This document shows, in pieces, positions 9,123-20,073 of a DNA stretch of 64,000 bases (position 1 is its first letter; each line of letters begins with the position of its first letter). A program made the translations under genes and the position numbers. Location: positions 124,001 to 188,000 of the forward strand of contig NZ_QXIO01000004.1 of NCBI RefSeq assembly GCF_003545765.1, in the 5' to 3' direction. A model generated the notes under the pieces. It was not told the DNA's origin. It ran no database searches and saw only the letters and a program-made list of their open reading frames with translations. The stretch comes from Colwellia sp. RSH04. GTDB taxonomy: Bacteria > Pseudomonadota > Gammaproteobacteria > Enterobacterales > Alteromonadaceae.

Positions 9123-9311
9123 TTGTTTCTATCTACAAGTAAATTAAAAGCATTACGTACCGAAAATGGTTGGCCACAAGAAGTACTTGCAAAAGCCTCA
9201 GGATTATCAGTTAAAATCACTTAATGTATAGGAGCTGACGGCAAAGCTTCTGCTGAATGGACTTTAGCAATAGCTTCTGTTTATAAAAACTTCATTGGCA
9301 TCCAAAATTAG
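9123..9311 (+). pseudogene. XRE-type helix-turn-helix regulator, broken
   Basis: From a TTG at 9123 the frame reads KLKALRTENGWPQEVLAKAS, the start of an XRE helix-turn-helix domain, then meets a TAA at 9222-9224. The same frame continues after the stop as ADGKASAEWTLAIASVY, matching the second half of such domains, and ends at 9311. About ten residues of the recognition-helix region are missing or scrambled. The ribosome binding site AAGGAGGT (9111-9118) is still perfect, so the decay seems recent. It would now make at most a 33-residue peptide. Confidence 0.65.
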
Positions 9312-9415
9312 TAATATGTTCAATTATTTCCCATAGATTTCATTAGTTATTAAAATCGGTGTTATATTTAAAAGTAATGTTTCACACAAATTATCATTTG
9401 TAATCAACCGACAAT

Positions 9416-11259
9416 ATGCTGTTTTTAACTTGTAATAATAAGAAAATACCTGCTCAGAAGCTCATTCCATTAGCCTCAGGAGTAATTGTTGCTGGCATAT
9501 TATTAGTTTTCCTTTTCCTATTTAGCACTAAAGTTGGGGCGCAGAAAACTGCACAAGAAATAGAATTAAGCGAATTTAAAGCAGGAACTGTTGGAACGTA
9601 TATTCAATATTTTCAGGAATCAGATAAAAAACTTTCATTATCACAAGCCATTTCAATCTTTTCTCAAGGGAAAACTAAACAAGGTAATAGCAATTCAATT
9701 TCATTAGGTATTGGGGTAAAGCCTGTTTGGATGAAGTTTAGCGTTTCAAACCATCACGAAGTTCAATCAGCTTATCGGCTCTCAATTGAAACGCCATGGC
9801 TTGATTACATAGATACTTGGTTAGTTGAAGACAACCAAGTGAGTCGTCATATTGTTGGGGGTGATGGCATCCCTTTTGAGCAACGACCTATGCCATATCG
9901 TTTTTACGCCTTTGAGCATCAGTTTTCTGCTGGCATCACTGATATTTATATTCGTATTCAAAGTGAAGGCCCTCTTGCAGTTCCGATTCATTTTAGTAGC
10001 AAAGAGCAAGCAACCAAGCGCGATATTTCGTCTGCATACGAATATGGAATTCTATATGGCATTATATTTGCGCTAGCACTCTATAACTTAGTGTTATTCA
10101 TCTTCATAAGACAAAAAGAATATGGCTTATATAGCTTGTATTTGTTTGGCTTTGCTTTAAATAGCTTATCGTACACAGGACAACTCCATACATTAATTAC
10201 TGTTGATATTGGCCCCTTATTTCAAGATTGGTTAGATATCTTTTTAATGATTACCTACAGCATTGCGGGCTTACACTTTGCACGTACATTACTTGATACT
10301 AAAAGTGACTCCCCAGCATTAGATAAACTGGTAATAAAAATTACCACTATACTTCCTTTTGCCATGTTAATTGGCCTGTTGCTCCAACAACTTTTATTCT
10401 CCATGGCAATCGCCTTTTTATTGAACACAGGGTTTGTCACACTCTTTATTGCTATGGGTATTTGTGCGCTTAAAGAAAACAGGCCTTTTGCTAAGATATT
10501 CTTATTATCTTCTGTTACCGCAGCTGTTTGTATTACCATATCGACATTAGCGGTCGCTGGATTTTTATTCCCTATAACGACTTCACCTTTAAAGCGATTG
10601 AAATAGGCATGACATTTGAAGCTTTTGTGTTGGCGGCTATTTTAGCCAAACAATTTCGTATGGCTAAAATGGATAAACTCATCGCTGAAAGTTATGCCCG
10701 CACCGATGCACTCACCAATATAAATAATCGTCGCGGCTTTCAAGAAGCCACTGTTCCTATTTGGCATAGTATTGCGCGAATAGGTCGCGATGCATCAATC
10801 GTTTTAATTGATTTAGATAGCTTCAAAAGAATTAACGATCAAAATGGTCACGATGCAGGTGATATTATTTTAAAGAACGTAGCCAATTGCATTGCTCAAA
10901 CCATAAGAAAAGCAGATATTGCCGCAAGATGGGGAGGTGAAGAATTCATTATATTTTTACCTGAAACATCTCGAGAACAAGCAGCAATACAAGCTGAACG
11001 CGTACGAAAAGCAATTGAAGCACTGCGTTCTGATATTGGTAATACTCATTTAAGCGTAACCGCAAGCTTTGGTGTTGCTGGTAGTCTAGATAATCAATTT
11101 AACGATGAAAAGCTATCAGACAACTCTTTCGAGCTAATGATAAAGTCAGCAGATGAAGCGCTTTATCTTGCTAAAAACAATGGTAAAAATAGAATTATGG
11201 TTAATGAAGCTGATGGCCAACTAACACAGCACTTTCCTGTTACAGACTCTGCGGTATAG
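9416..11259 (+). pseudogene. 7TM-DISM receptor diguanylate cyclase (GGDEF), split by a one-base frameshift
   Basis: The frame from the ATG at 9416 encodes a signal/anchor segment, an extracellular 7TMR-DISM sensing domain (about residues 55-190) and the 7TM-DISM membrane region, then runs out at 10606. The continuation (IPYNDFTFKAIEIGMTFEAF and a GGDEF domain) is in the -1 frame and ends at 11259. Adding one T to the five-T run at 10562-10566 joins them into one normal protein of about 614 residues. The cyclase domain is intact, with GGEEF and an inhibitory-site RxxD five residues before it. This is either a true frameshift mutation, a base-call error in a homopolymer, or (less likely) recoding. 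Confidence 0.8.
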
Positions 11260-11375
11260 TGACTGAACATAAATGCAATAAAACTAAAGCTTTTTATAGC
11301 GTTATTCACGCAATTTAACGGAAAACCCACCCGTATGTACTACACTTGAAATATTCACAATCAACTAACAATTCA

Positions 11376-14222
11376 ATGAAGCTTAAAAACAAAATTCTCA
11401 TTGTGCTGATTCTTTGTGGCTTTCTCCCTTTAGCCATTTCGTTTATTTTCGCTATTTGGCAAAGCTCAAACACAACCGATGAAGTTGTTTTAGACAACGT
11501 AAAAACCAATTTACGCATTTCTACTGAGCATCTAGATGGCTTTTTTAAAGCAAGACTTGCTGAGGTTGAGTTATTAGCTATTCAACCTGCAGTAAAAAGT
11601 ATGAATTTTTTCGAAATGAGACCGCTGCTGTTAGATGCATTAGCGATTAAAAAATCATATTACGAAAAATTTATTATTGGTCGCAAAAATGGCACATTCC
11701 ATAATACATCGGGTGGTAACCCCCATGTCATGATGTTAAGAACTACCGATGATACTTCACCAGAAGCCCAGCCTAAAAACATACGTAGTAGAGATTACTG
11801 GCAAAAGACCGTTCTGCACAATGATAAAAACGAGCGAATAACTTATGTCTCTAATCCTATGATTTCATTTACTACTGGCGTCAAGCAGGTGGTAGTCGCC
11901 TCCAGCATTATTGATGAGAACGCCAATGCATCAGGCTTAATTGGCGGGTCATTGCCATGGCAAAATATCAACCATGTTATGAATAACTTGCAAGAAAAAC
12001 TTTCCGATGATTTTTCAGGTTTAGCTAAGCTTGCGTTAATCAGTAAAGACGGAACTTACTGGTATCACTGGCAAGCAAAACATATTATTCATTTAGCAAA
12101 AAATGATGATAATCAGATTATTATTAACGCTGATGGTGAAAAATCGACAAAAAGCACAACATTAATGCAGTTAATGCCAGAACATGCTAATAATATTATG
12201 GCAGCGACCAGTCATGGTGATATGTACTATTTTATTAGAAAAGAAAATAAAGAGACATTCCATCACCTTTTTTATTCAATTCCCTCAACGGGCTATGTTC
12301 TCCAATTAACCGTCAGTGACCAAATTCTTGCAGCACGTACCCACCAATTAAGCTATTTTCTAACGGTCGCTTTTGTGCTTTCTGCTGCAATAGCATTTCT
12401 CTGGTTAATGTATTTTTCTAATAAAACCATTCAGCCATTACAGCGATTTACCCAAAGTATTCGACATTTAGATAAGAACGCACTGAAAGAAATCCCTCAC
12501 AATAGCACCACGTTAGAATTTAAACAGTTATTCAATGAGTTCAACAACTTACTCATCACTGTCGCTAAAAATAAAAAAATATTGTTTAACAGTGAGCAAC
12601 GCTTTGCACTGGCGATGAAAGGGGCTAATGATGGCTTATGGGATTGGGATATTGTTAACGATTCTATATTCTTTTCAGCTCGCTGGCTTGATATGTTAGG
12701 TTATAGTGAGCATGAACTTCCTACCAAAATACGCACATTAGAATCTCTAATTTATCAAGAAGATAGAGCCAAAGTAAAATCAATTCTAGCTGATTATTTA
12801 GCTGGAAAAACTCCTTATTATAAAACTGAATTTCGTATGATACATAAACAAGGCCATTTGGTTGATATTTTAACCCGTGGCTTTGTGGTACGAGATCCTA
12901 AAACGAATGATCCCATACGTATGGTTGGTACAAACCTTGATATTAGTGAACAAAAAGAGCACGAAGAACAACTTAAAAATATTAATATTAATCTAGAAAA
13001 GAGGGTATTGAGAAGAACACAAGAACTCGCTAATACGAATAAACAGCTGATTGAGAAAACCGCAGCGGCTGAAGATGCCAATAAAGCTAAAAGCTTATTT
13101 TTGGCCAATATGAGTCATGAAATTCGCACCCCAATGAATGGGATTATTGGCTTAACTGAATTAATGCGCAAAACGCCATTAAATGATGAACAAGTGGGCT
13201 ATGTAGAACAGCTAAAACAATCATCAGATCATTTAATGCACATCCTTAATGACATTTTAGATATATCGAAAATTGAAGCGGGTAAATTAGATATTGAATC
13301 AGCCACCTTTGATTTTAAGAAATTTATTTTTGCTGTCATTGATGTTTACCAACACCAGGCAGAGAAAAAATTAATTGCCTTAGATGTTGTTATGGACGAT
13401 AGCCTGTTTACTTTAGTGAAAGGGGATTCGGTTAGGTGCTCACAAGTACTGGCAAACTTATTATCAAACGCGATAAAATTTACTGAAGCAGGTAGCATTA
13501 CACTGCACTTAACGCGAAGAAAAGATTCTGATTTTATTGACTTTTCAGTCGTAGATACTGGCATTGGTATTTCTCCTGCTCAACAGCAAAAGTTATTTTC
13601 AACGTTTGTACAGGCCGATGACTCAACAACTCGCAATTACGGCGGGTCGGGGTTAGGGTTAGTTATATGCAAAAATTTAATCGAATTAATGGGGGGGAGT
13701 ATTCATTTAGAAAGTGAAGAAAATAAAGGTACTCAGTTTAAATTTTCTATCCTCTTACCTATTGTTACGATGGAATCATCTGTTACAACTAACGATAATG
13801 AATTACCTGCTCAAAGCCAACAATCAACCACAGAGCAGTTAATAACTAAGCTGCGTGATAAAACAGTGCTACTAGTTGAAGATAATCGAATAAACCAAGT
13901 CATTGCCAATAAAATGCTAACAGAGTTTGGGATGAAAGTTTCCTTAGCGCAAAATGGTCTTGAAGCAGTTGAACTCGCACAAGAAATGTTATTCGATATC
14001 ATTCTAATGGATATTCAAATGCCTGTTATGAATGGCTATGAAGCGACATGCAACATCAGAAAGTTACCGCAATATCAAACAATACCTATTATTGCTATCA
14101 CCGCCAATGCAATGAGCGACGATAAAGAAACAAGTTTACAGGCAGGTATGAATAGCCATATCACAAAACCTATTAACTCTGACAAACTGCTCGTTGAACT
14201 CGCCAGTTACTTTACTGATTAA
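11376..14222 (+). CDS. Hybrid sensor histidine kinase / response regulator
   Basis: About 948 residues. A transmembrane helix (about 8-28) and a large Cache-like periplasmic sensor are followed by a second helix (about 325-345) and a HAMP-like linker. Next come a PAS/PAC module (about 415-535, beginning [17 protein letters not shown]), a HisKA domain with [11 protein letters not shown] (phospho-acceptor near His581), an HATPase domain ([18 protein letters not shown]) and a C-terminal receiver with [14 protein letters not shown] (Asp near 879). I prefer the ATG at 11376 because [10 protein letters not shown] leads into the helix; an in-frame TTG at 11346 would add ten residues. It follows the broken GGDEF gene; no HPt or output gene is adjacent. 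Confidence 0.9.
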   Translation: MKLKNKILIVLILCGFLPLAISFIFAIWQSSNTTDEVVLDNVKTNLRISTEHLDGFFKARLAEVELLAIQPAVKSMNFFEMRPLLLDALAIKKSYYEKFIIGRKNGTFHNTSGGNPHVMMLRTTDDTSPEAQPKNIRSRDYWQKTVLHNDKNERITYVSNPMISFTTGVKQVVVASSIIDENANASGLIGGSLPWQNINHVMNNLQEKLSDDFSGLAKLALISKDGTYWYHWQAKHIIHLAKNDDNQIIINADGEKSTKSTTLMQLMPEHANNIMAATSHGDMYYFIRKENKETFHHLFYSIPSTGYVLQLTVSDQILAARTHQLSYFLTVAFVLSAAIAFLWLMYFSNKTIQPLQRFTQSIRHLDKNALKEIPHNSTTLEFKQLFNEFNNLLITVAKNKKILFNSEQRFALAMKGANDGLWDWDIVNDSIFFSARWLDMLGYSEHELPTKIRTLESLIYQEDRAKVKSILADYLAGKTPYYKTEFRMIHKQGHLVDILTRGFVVRDPKTNDPIRMVGTNLDISEQKEHEEQLKNININLEKRVLRRTQELANTNKQLIEKTAAAEDANKAKSLFLANMSHEIRTPMNGIIGLTELMRKTPLNDEQVGYVEQLKQSSDHLMHILNDILDISKIEAGKLDIESATFDFKKFIFAVIDVYQHQAEKKLIALDVVMDDSLFTLVKGDSVRCSQVLANLLSNAIKFTEAGSITLHLTRRKDSDFIDFSVVDTGIGISPAQQQKLFSTFVQADDSTTRNYGGSGLGLVICKNLIELMGGSIHLESEENKGTQFKFSILLPIVTMESSVTTNDNELPAQSQQSTTEQLITKLRDKTVLLVEDNRINQVIANKMLTEFGMKVSLAQNGLEAVELAQEMLFDIILMDIQMPVMNGYEATCNIRKLPQYQTIPIIAITANAMSDDKETSLQAGMNSHITKPINSDKLLVELASYFTD

Positions 14223-14234
14223 CCTGCTGATGAT

Positions 14235-14501
14235 TAGGGTCTGTTGATCTTTCGCGATTAAATTTTGTTCGAGCTAAAAGCGTTTTATTCTCGGCGAGTA
14301 GTGTGTAGTTTAGTCATTCTAAGCAAATACTACTCAACAAAGCGTAAAATGCTTTTAGCCGAATCCTTCGGACAGCGTTTGTTGGTTATTTTTACGGCGT
14401 TATCGCCTTTTTATGTGGAATAACCCATGACAAAGGCTCTGCCTTGTACAAATATCCAACAAAAAGCTGCAAAAACAACCCCGAAAGATCAACAGCCCCT
14501 A
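14235..14501. mobile_element. MITE with 18-bp terminal inverted repeats and TA flanks
   Basis: The left end GGGTCTGTTGATCTTTCG (14237-14254) matches the inverse of the right end CGAAAGATCAACAGCCCC (14482-14499) with one mismatch. Both ends are flanked by TA, as expected for an IS630/Tc1-mariner-type target duplication. A second nested inverted repeat lies inside (GCTAAAAGCGTTTTA near 14275 with TAAAATGCTTTTAGC near 14345). The 263-bp element has no transposase gene, so it would need one supplied in trans. Its right end overlaps the last codons of arsJ. Confidence 0.8.
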
Positions 14502-15697
14502 GGAAGCTTTAAAGAGATTAACCCTGCTATGGCGATAAAGCCTGAGGAAATCACTAGGCACATAGTTAATCCATACTGTTGATACACCCAACCAGATAAC
14601 ACTGTACCTAATAACCTGCCCATTGCATTTGCCATGTAGTAAAAGCCAACATCTAATGAAACTCCATCAGCATCAGCTAAACTGACAATCAAATAGCTGT
14701 GTAAAGAGGAGTTAATCGCAAAAACCACACCAAAACATAACAAGCCAATAACAAGAACAGGTAACGTAAACCAGTTGGCATATATCGCTATCGCAATACA
14801 TAAAGGTATGAGCACTAAAGCAAACGCCCAAGATGCCGCCATATTCGCTGTAATAGCTCGTTTTTGACTTTGAAGTAAACGTGGCGCAAACGTTTGCACC
14901 ATACCGTAACCAATAATCCAAAGAGCAATAAAGCTACCCACCCACCAATGATCCCAATGAAATTGTTGAGATAAATAAACAGGTAAAGCGACAACAAACC
15001 ACACATCTCTTGCAGCAAAAAGAAATAATCGTGCAGCAGACAGGGTATTTATCGCTTTACTTTTGGAGAAAATATCTGAAAATTTAGCTTTGTTTTTCGC
15101 TTGGCCTAATTCACCTTGTAACGCAAATAAACTATACAACCAAACTAAACTTAAAATGCTTGCCATAAGTAGCATTGCGCCTTTAAAGCCAACAGTCGTC
15201 AGTAATAAGCCACCTAAGAAAAAGCCAATACCCTTTAAGGTGTTTTTAGAACCCGTTAAAATCGCCACCCATTTAAATAAAGTGCTTTCTTCACCCTGCT
15301 TAACCAGCATTTTTATCGCGCTTTTGGCACTCATTTTATTTAAATCTTTGGCAATACCCGACAGCGCTTGGGCTATCATAACGTATACTACCGATAACCA
15401 TTCACTTGGCATAGCCAACATTAATAAGGCCATTACTTGAATACCAAGGCCAATATTCATGGTGCGATTTAAACCTATTCGAGCACCTAGCCAACCTCCA
15501 ATAAGGTTAGTTACTACGCCAAAAAACTCATAAAACAAGAACAACATAGCAATGCTTAGAGGGCTGTATCCAAGTTGATGGAAATACAGCACCACTAACA
15601 TACGCAAAGCACCGTCAGTTAGCGTAAATGCCCAATAATTACCGGTAACAATTAGGTACTGCTTTACTTCATGAGATAGGTTACTAAATAATGTCAT
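14489..15697 (-). CDS. arsJ: ArsJ-type organoarsenical efflux MFS transporter
   Basis: A 402-residue major facilitator with about 12 hydrophobic helices. In characterised systems ArsJ exports 1-arseno-3-phosphoglycerate made by a partner GAPDH, and the arsenate breaks down outside the cell. The assignment rests on the family look (YWAFTLTDGALRMLVVLYFH near the N-terminus) and on a GAPDH gene 13 bases upstream in an arsenic operon. The final residues PRGC and the TGA stop are encoded inside the right terminal repeat of a MITE, so the original C-terminal tail has been replaced. The membrane core looks complete. Confidence 0.88.
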   Translation of the reverse strand: MTLFSNLSHEVKQYLIVTGNYWAFTLTDGALRMLVVLYFHQLGYSPLSIAMLFLFYEFFGVVTNLIGGWLGARIGLNRTMNIGLGIQVMALLMLAMPSEWLSVVYVMIAQALSGIAKDLNKMSAKSAIKMLVKQGEESTLFKWVAILTGSKNTLKGIGFFLGGLLLTTVGFKGAMLLMASILSLVWLYSLFALQGELGQAKNKAKFSDIFSKSKAINTLSAARLFLFAARDVWFVVALPVYLSQQFHWDHWWVGSFIALWIIGYGMVQTFAPRLLQSQKRAITANMAASWAFALVLIPLCIAIAIYANWFTLPVLVIGLLCFGVVFAINSSLHSYLIVSLADADGVSLDVGFYYMANAMGRLLGTVLSGWVYQQYGLTMCLVISSGFIAIAGLISLKLPRGC

Positions 15698-15710
15698 ATT
15701 AAGTTAAACG

Positions 15711-16718
15711 CTAGCCAATTGAACGTGCGACTTTTAGCGTTAATTCAGCGGTTCTATTCGCATAGCCCCATTCATTGTCGTACCAAACGTAAAGCTTAAC
15801 CTGTGTACCGTTAACCACCATAGTTGATAATGCATCAATAATGCTTGATCGCGGGTCCGTTTTATAATCTATCGACACCAACGGTTTTTCTTCATAACCT
15901 AATATATCTTTTAATTCACCTTCAGCAGCGTTTTTCATCAGCGCATTAATTTCAACTGCTGTGGTTGGTTTTTCTAGTTCAAAAACACAATCGGTAATTG
16001 ATGCATTAGCTAAAGGCACGCGCACCGCATGACCGTTTAACTTACCTTTTAGTTCGGGAAAAATATGGGTAATAGCCGTTGCCGAACCTGTCGTGGTCGG
16101 TATAAGGCTCATACCACATGCTCGAGCGCGTCGTAAATCTTTGTGGGGTGCATCAAGAATAGTTTGAGTATTGGTAATATCATGAATCGTGGTCATTGAA
16201 CCGTGCTTAATGCCAATATTTTCTTGCAATACTTTTACAACAGGCGCTAAGCAATTAGTAGTACAAGAAGCCGCCGTTACAATATTATGCAGCTCAGCTT
16301 GGTATAATTCATCATTAACGCCCATAACAATATTAAGCACGCCTTCTTCTTTTACCGGCGCTGTAACAACTACCTTTTTAACGCCTTGCGCTAAATACTG
16401 TTGCAAGATAACTTTTTGCTTCATTTTGCCTGAGGCTTCAATTACAACATCACAAGCTGACCAGTCAGAATCGGCAATATCGGTGTTTTGTGTCACCTTA
16501 ATCGTTTGATCATTGATAATAATATTATTTTCATCATGGTTTACATCATGAGCCCATATACCATGCACTGAATCGTACTTAAGTAAGTGGGCTAATGTTT
16601 CTGCATTACCTGCAGGATCATTGATGTGTACAAACTCTATATCTTGCGAAGCAAAAGCAGCACGAAGTGTTAAACGCCCCATACGGCCAAAGCCATTTAT
16701 TCCTACTTTAATTGTCAT
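15711..16718 (-). CDS. ArsJ-associated glyceraldehyde-3-phosphate dehydrogenase
   Basis: 335 residues, normal GAPDH length. The NAD-binding start [13 protein letters not shown] and the active-site motif AASCTTNC (Cys152) are intact. In ars operons with arsJ, this enzyme uses arsenate instead of phosphate to make unstable 1-arseno-3-phosphoglycerate for export. Being third in an arsenic operon, 45 bases after acr3 and 13 bases before arsJ, argues that it is this paralogue and not the glycolytic gapA. No sequence feature separates the two clearly by eye, so the role rests on context. Confidence 0.9.
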   Translation of the reverse strand: MTIKVGINGFGRMGRLTLRAAFASQDIEFVHINDPAGNAETLAHLLKYDSVHGIWAHDVNHDENNIIINDQTIKVTQNTDIADSDWSACDVVIEASGKMKQKVILQQYLAQGVKKVVVTAPVKEEGVLNIVMGVNDELYQAELHNIVTAASCTTNCLAPVVKVLQENIGIKHGSMTTIHDITNTQTILDAPHKDLRRARACGMSLIPTTTGSATAITHIFPELKGKLNGHAVRVPLANASITDCVFELEKPTTAVEINALMKNAAEGELKDILGYEEKPLVSIDYKTDPRSSIIDALSTMVVNGTQVKLYVWYDNEWGYANRTAELTLKVARSIG

Positions 16719-16763
16719 TTTTCTGCCTTTAAATTATTAATTTATCAATGATGTGTGCTTTTA

Positions 16764-17798
16764 TTAATTGCTTTCAGTTTGGTTAAACCAATGTTGTGTT
16801 TTATTAGCAAATGCCACTAGCGATAACATAACCGGTACTTCAACCAACACACCAACTACAGTTGCTAATGCTGCCCCTGAGTGTAAACCAAATAGTGAAA
16901 TTGCTACTGCCACAGCCAGTTCAAAGAAATTAGACGTACCAATTAAACAAGCGGGCGCAGCAATATTAAATTTAAGTTTTAGCTTTAATGCCGCGAAGTA
17001 ACTCATAAAGAAAATACCATAAGTTTGAATCATTAACGGTATCGCTATTAAGACAATATTTTTAGGTTCATCTAAAATAGTATTCGCTTGAAAAGCAAAG
17101 AGTAGTATTACTGTTGCAAGTAGCCCGACAACAGAGAAAGGTTTCAATTTCGCTAAAAACTCGCTAATAGCTAATTCATTTTTTGCCGATTTATTTAGTA
17201 CATTGCGTGTCAAAGCGCCTGCAATTAGCGGTAAAACAACATATAAAACTACCGATAAGAACAGCGTGTTCCAAGGCACATGAATATTTGTAACGCCTAG
17301 CAATAACCCTGCAATAGGTGCGAAAGCAAAAATCATAATCACGTCATTCACCGATACTTGCACTAAGGTATAATTTGCATCACCTTTAGTTAACTGCGAC
17401 CAAACAAATACCATGGCTGTACAAGGTGCAACACCAAGTAATATCATCCCTGCTATATATTCTTGCGCTGTTTCTAAAGAGACCAAACCCGCAAAGAGTC
17501 CTTCAAAAAACAACCAGCCGAGCAATGCCATAGAAAACGGTTTTATTAGCCAGTTCACTACTAAGGTCAACGCTAACCCTTTTGGATTTTTACCGACTTC
17601 TTTAAGCGACGAAAAATCGATTTGTACCATCATTGGGAAAATCATCACCCAAATGAATACCGCAACAACAATATTGACATGAGCAAACTCTAAAGAGGCA
17701 ATGTACATGAATGCTTCAGGAAACAAACTCCCTAAAAGCACACCACCAATAATACAAAGCCCAACCCAAACAGATAAGTAACGTTCAAATATTCCCAT
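16764..17798 (-). CDS. acr3: ACR3-family arsenite efflux transporter
   Basis: A 344-residue inner-membrane protein with about ten hydrophobic helices, matching the ACR3 (not ArsB) family. It carries the conserved transport-site cysteine in [15 protein letters not shown] (Cys126). It would extrude As(III) formed by the reductase encoded just upstream. It lies 32 bases after the arsC-arsR fusion gene and 45 bases before gapdh, in one operon. Confidence 0.93.
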   Translation of the reverse strand: MGIFERYLSVWVGLCIIGGVLLGSLFPEAFMYIASLEFAHVNIVVAVFIWVMIFPMMVQIDFSSLKEVGKNPKGLALTLVVNWLIKPFSMALLGWLFFEGLFAGLVSLETAQEYIAGMILLGVAPCTAMVFVWSQLTKGDANYTLVQVSVNDVIMIFAFAPIAGLLLGVTNIHVPWNTLFLSVVLYVVLPLIAGALTRNVLNKSAKNELAISEFLAKLKPFSVVGLLATVILLFAFQANTILDEPKNIVLIAIPLMIQTYGIFFMSYFAALKLKLKFNIAAPACLIGTSNFFELAVAVAISLFGLHSGAALATVVGVLVEVPVMLSLVAFANKTQHWFNQTESN

Positions 17799-17830
17799 GC
17801 TTAACCTTTTTCCTTACAACCTTTGCTTTA

Positions 17831-18592
17831 TTACTGACATATACGAGCAACGCGATTTGGACGCTCACCCATCTCGTTTAGCCGTGTTAACTCTTTCTCA
17901 ACAAAAATAGGGTCATTAACCACTGTTGAGGTAATAATATTCTTCATCCACGTTGGTAACGTCGGGTTTAAAAAGTAATAAACCCATTGCTGTTTTTTTC
18001 TTACGGCAAGCAAGCCTGTTTTTCTTAATTGCGCTAAATGACGAGAGACTTTGGGCTGGCTTTCTTCAGCCAATGCGGCCATTAACTCACAAACACACAA
18101 CTCTTTTTCAACAGAAATTAGTAATAGTGTTTTTAAGCGAATATCGTCTGCCAATGCTTTATAAAAAAGAGTAGGCGTTAAGCTAGTAGGTAAATATTGC
18201 TGATGTTCATTTAGGAAATGCTTAATCGATTCATTGATTTCATGGAGTGTTTTTTCAAATGGGTTTATCTCATTTCTTGTTCGAGGCTCGGCAAAGTTCC
18301 ACGCTAAACAGTTGCTTCCCTGAATACGCTTTTCACATTCAAGTGCCGCTTCATCACATAAAGTAATAACAAAATCAAAATGTTGCCCAATGTAATCATC
18401 AACATTTTGGCAAACTAAGCCGCTTACTGATAAGCCAAAATGCTCAATCGCCTTAAGCGTATTTTCATCAATGCCTTTAGGGTGAGATCCAGCACTATGT
18501 ACTTCAATGCTTCCCTGACTATGATGGCGCAATAAAGCTTCTGCCATAATTGAGCGAGCAGAATTTTCGGTGCATAAAAAAAGAACTTTCAT
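17831..18592 (-). CDS. Fused arsenate reductase (LMW-phosphatase type) and ArsR repressor
   Basis: 253 residues with two parts. Residues 1-135 are a low-molecular-weight-phosphatase-like arsenate reductase with the P-loop CTENSAR (Cys7, CX5R) and later cysteines in TLCDEAALEC. Residues about 140-235 are an ArsR/SmtB winged helix (FYKALADDIRLKTLLLI, SQPKVSRHLAQLRKTGLL), with an arsenite-sensing CVC in ELCVCEL. The protein would both reduce arsenate and repress its own operon until As(III) binds. It is the first gene of the operon, right after a 13-bp inverted-repeat operator. I see no frameshift; it is a true single reading frame. Confidence 0.92.
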   Translation of the reverse strand: MKVLFLCTENSARSIMAEALLRHHSQGSIEVHSAGSHPKGIDENTLKAIEHFGLSVSGLVCQNVDDYIGQHFDFVITLCDEAALECEKRIQGSNCLAWNFAEPRTRNEINPFEKTLHEINESIKHFLNEHQQYLPTSLTPTLFYKALADDIRLKTLLLISVEKELCVCELMAALAEESQPKVSRHLAQLRKTGLLAVRKKQQWVYYFLNPTLPTWMKNIITSTVVNDPIFVEKELTRLNEMGERPNRVARICQ

Positions 18593-18623
18593 TCAACAGA
18601 GCCTCAGCTATTTATGAATGCAA

Positions 18624-18651
18624 TTGTATATAACAATTTTGTTATATACAA
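18624..18651. promoter_or_regulatory. ArsR operator of the arsenic operon
   Basis: A perfect 13-bp inverted repeat with a 2-base spacer (TTGTATATAACAA, TT, TTGTTATATACAA), 31 bases upstream of the arsC-arsR start. Long AT-rich dyads are typical ArsR/SmtB sites. Confidence 0.8.
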
Positions 18652-18844
18652 CATCAGAAAAATTCTAAAATACATATTAGTAGGCAAAGGAGAGGTTTAC
18701 TGTAGGCCTGTCATGATTTCAAATAGTGTTCGAGACATGTTTATGTGCATGTGCTAGCACAACAAAGGAATGCAGAATAAAAACTTATATACGGTTTATG
18801 ACGTGAGCATGTTAAAACTCACGTCATGTAAATACATAATTTAA

Positions 18845-19819
18845 TTACTCTTCTTTCTCAAATAGTTCCATTAGCCCTAATAGCGCGGCAAAAAGCACAG
18901 CTCCTACAGGCCAAACTATCCAGGTAACGCCCCAGTTCATCGTCCATAAGCTCCAGCCAAGAAATATTGCTGTTAATAGTGGCCAGTAAAAAGCGGCAAG
19001 TTTTTCAGCTCTTTTTGCACGTTTACTTTTTTCATTATCACTTTGGTCGGTAATAATGTGATTATATGCATCGTATCTCGCTGACACAGGTATTAAAATA
19101 AATAACCCTATCGCTATTAAAAGCATCAGTACGACTAGCATCATCATTACCATGTCAGATCCTCCTGAAAAAACACTAACAAGCATTAAAGGAACAAAAC
19201 TAATAATAAATAAGAAAATACTCACTGAGAGTTTCAGGTTATAGCTTGCTCTGAATTTCTGTAATTTTTCGGTAAAAACACTATGAACGCCATATGCCAA
19301 CTCGAAAGGTTCATTATCTATCGAGCTAATATCATGTTCATATTGATTGGTTCTGATAAAAAAGCTCACTGCCCAACAAACCAAAACTAATATGCCGACA
19401 ACACCCATTGCAGCAGCAAAATCGTCGGTAATACCCATGCGATTAGTTTCCGCCATCGCCAAAAAGAAAAAGAGTGGAATAACTGAACAAACACAAAGCA
19501 TTACGCCCTTCGTAACTAAGTTAGCTATCTCCATTTTGCTGTCAACGTACTTTAGCGCTTGCTCTAAAGTAATTTGCATTGCACTTGGTGCTTTGTTTTC
19601 CAGCACTGTGTCTGAAATTTCGTATTCATCTTTTAGTAGAAAGTCTGTCGAAACATCAAAAATTTCTGCAAGTTTAATAATTTTATTTAAATCGGGAATA
19701 CTGTTAGTACTTTCCCATTTCGATACAGACTGCCTTGAAATATTCATTTTTTCAGCTAATTCTTCTTGCGACCAACCACACTGTTTTCTTAATTGGATAA
19801 TTTTTTCTGCTAATATCAT
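18845..19819 (-). CDS. Membrane-bound XRE-family transcriptional regulator
   Basis: About 324 residues. The N-terminal helix-turn-helix (residues about 5-60, ISRQSVSKWESTNSIPDLNKI) is followed by a linker and five or so hydrophobic helices (about 105-135, 145-165, 210-235, 240-260 and 285-320). This architecture fits regulators that sense a membrane or envelope signal. The ATG at 19819 is chosen because AAAGAGA precedes it; a TTG seven codons upstream is also open. No target gene is obvious. The 230 bases upstream contain several GGTTG-like half sites that could be its own operator. Confidence 0.8.
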   Translation of the reverse strand: MILAEKIIQLRKQCGWSQEELAEKMNISRQSVSKWESTNSIPDLNKIIKLAEIFDVSTDFLLKDEYEISDTVLENKAPSAMQITLEQALKYVDSKMEIANLVTKGVMLCVCSVIPLFFFLAMAETNRMGITDDFAAAMGVVGILVLVCWAVSFFIRTNQYEHDISSIDNEPFELAYGVHSVFTEKLQKFRASYNLKLSVSIFLFIISFVPLMLVSVFSGGSDMVMMMLVVLMLLIAIGLFILIPVSARYDAYNHIITDQSDNEKSKRAKRAEKLAAFYWPLLTAIFLGWSLWTMNWGVTWIVWPVGAVLFAALLGLMELFEKEE

Positions 19820-20073
19820 AGTGTTCTCTTTTTCATTCAATGTTGAGCGTTTAGCATAGAAAAACAGCTAGTTGCAAACCAGCAAGCCCAGTTGTTAATT
19901 TGTCAACCAGCGGTTGCGATTTGAATTTTATTAGTGAATTTAACGGTTTATTTAAGTGCGGGCAAGTAAGGCCAGATAAAAACATGATGCGATCGATTAA
20001 TTTAAAAAACCACAGAAATGTAATTTATCACTAAAAGTTATGGATGAAATTAGCACGTTATAATAAAAGGACA

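Noticed and set aside
10556..10572. Programmed -1 frameshift site in the GGDEF gene
   Set aside because: The heptamer at the junction is A TTT TTA, not a canonical X XXY YYZ slippery site, and no strong downstream structure is evident; a mutation or base-call error is simpler.
15711..16718. Calling the GAPDH the glycolytic gapA
   Set aside because: Its place inside an arsenic operon next to arsJ makes the arsenate-handling paralogue much more likely.
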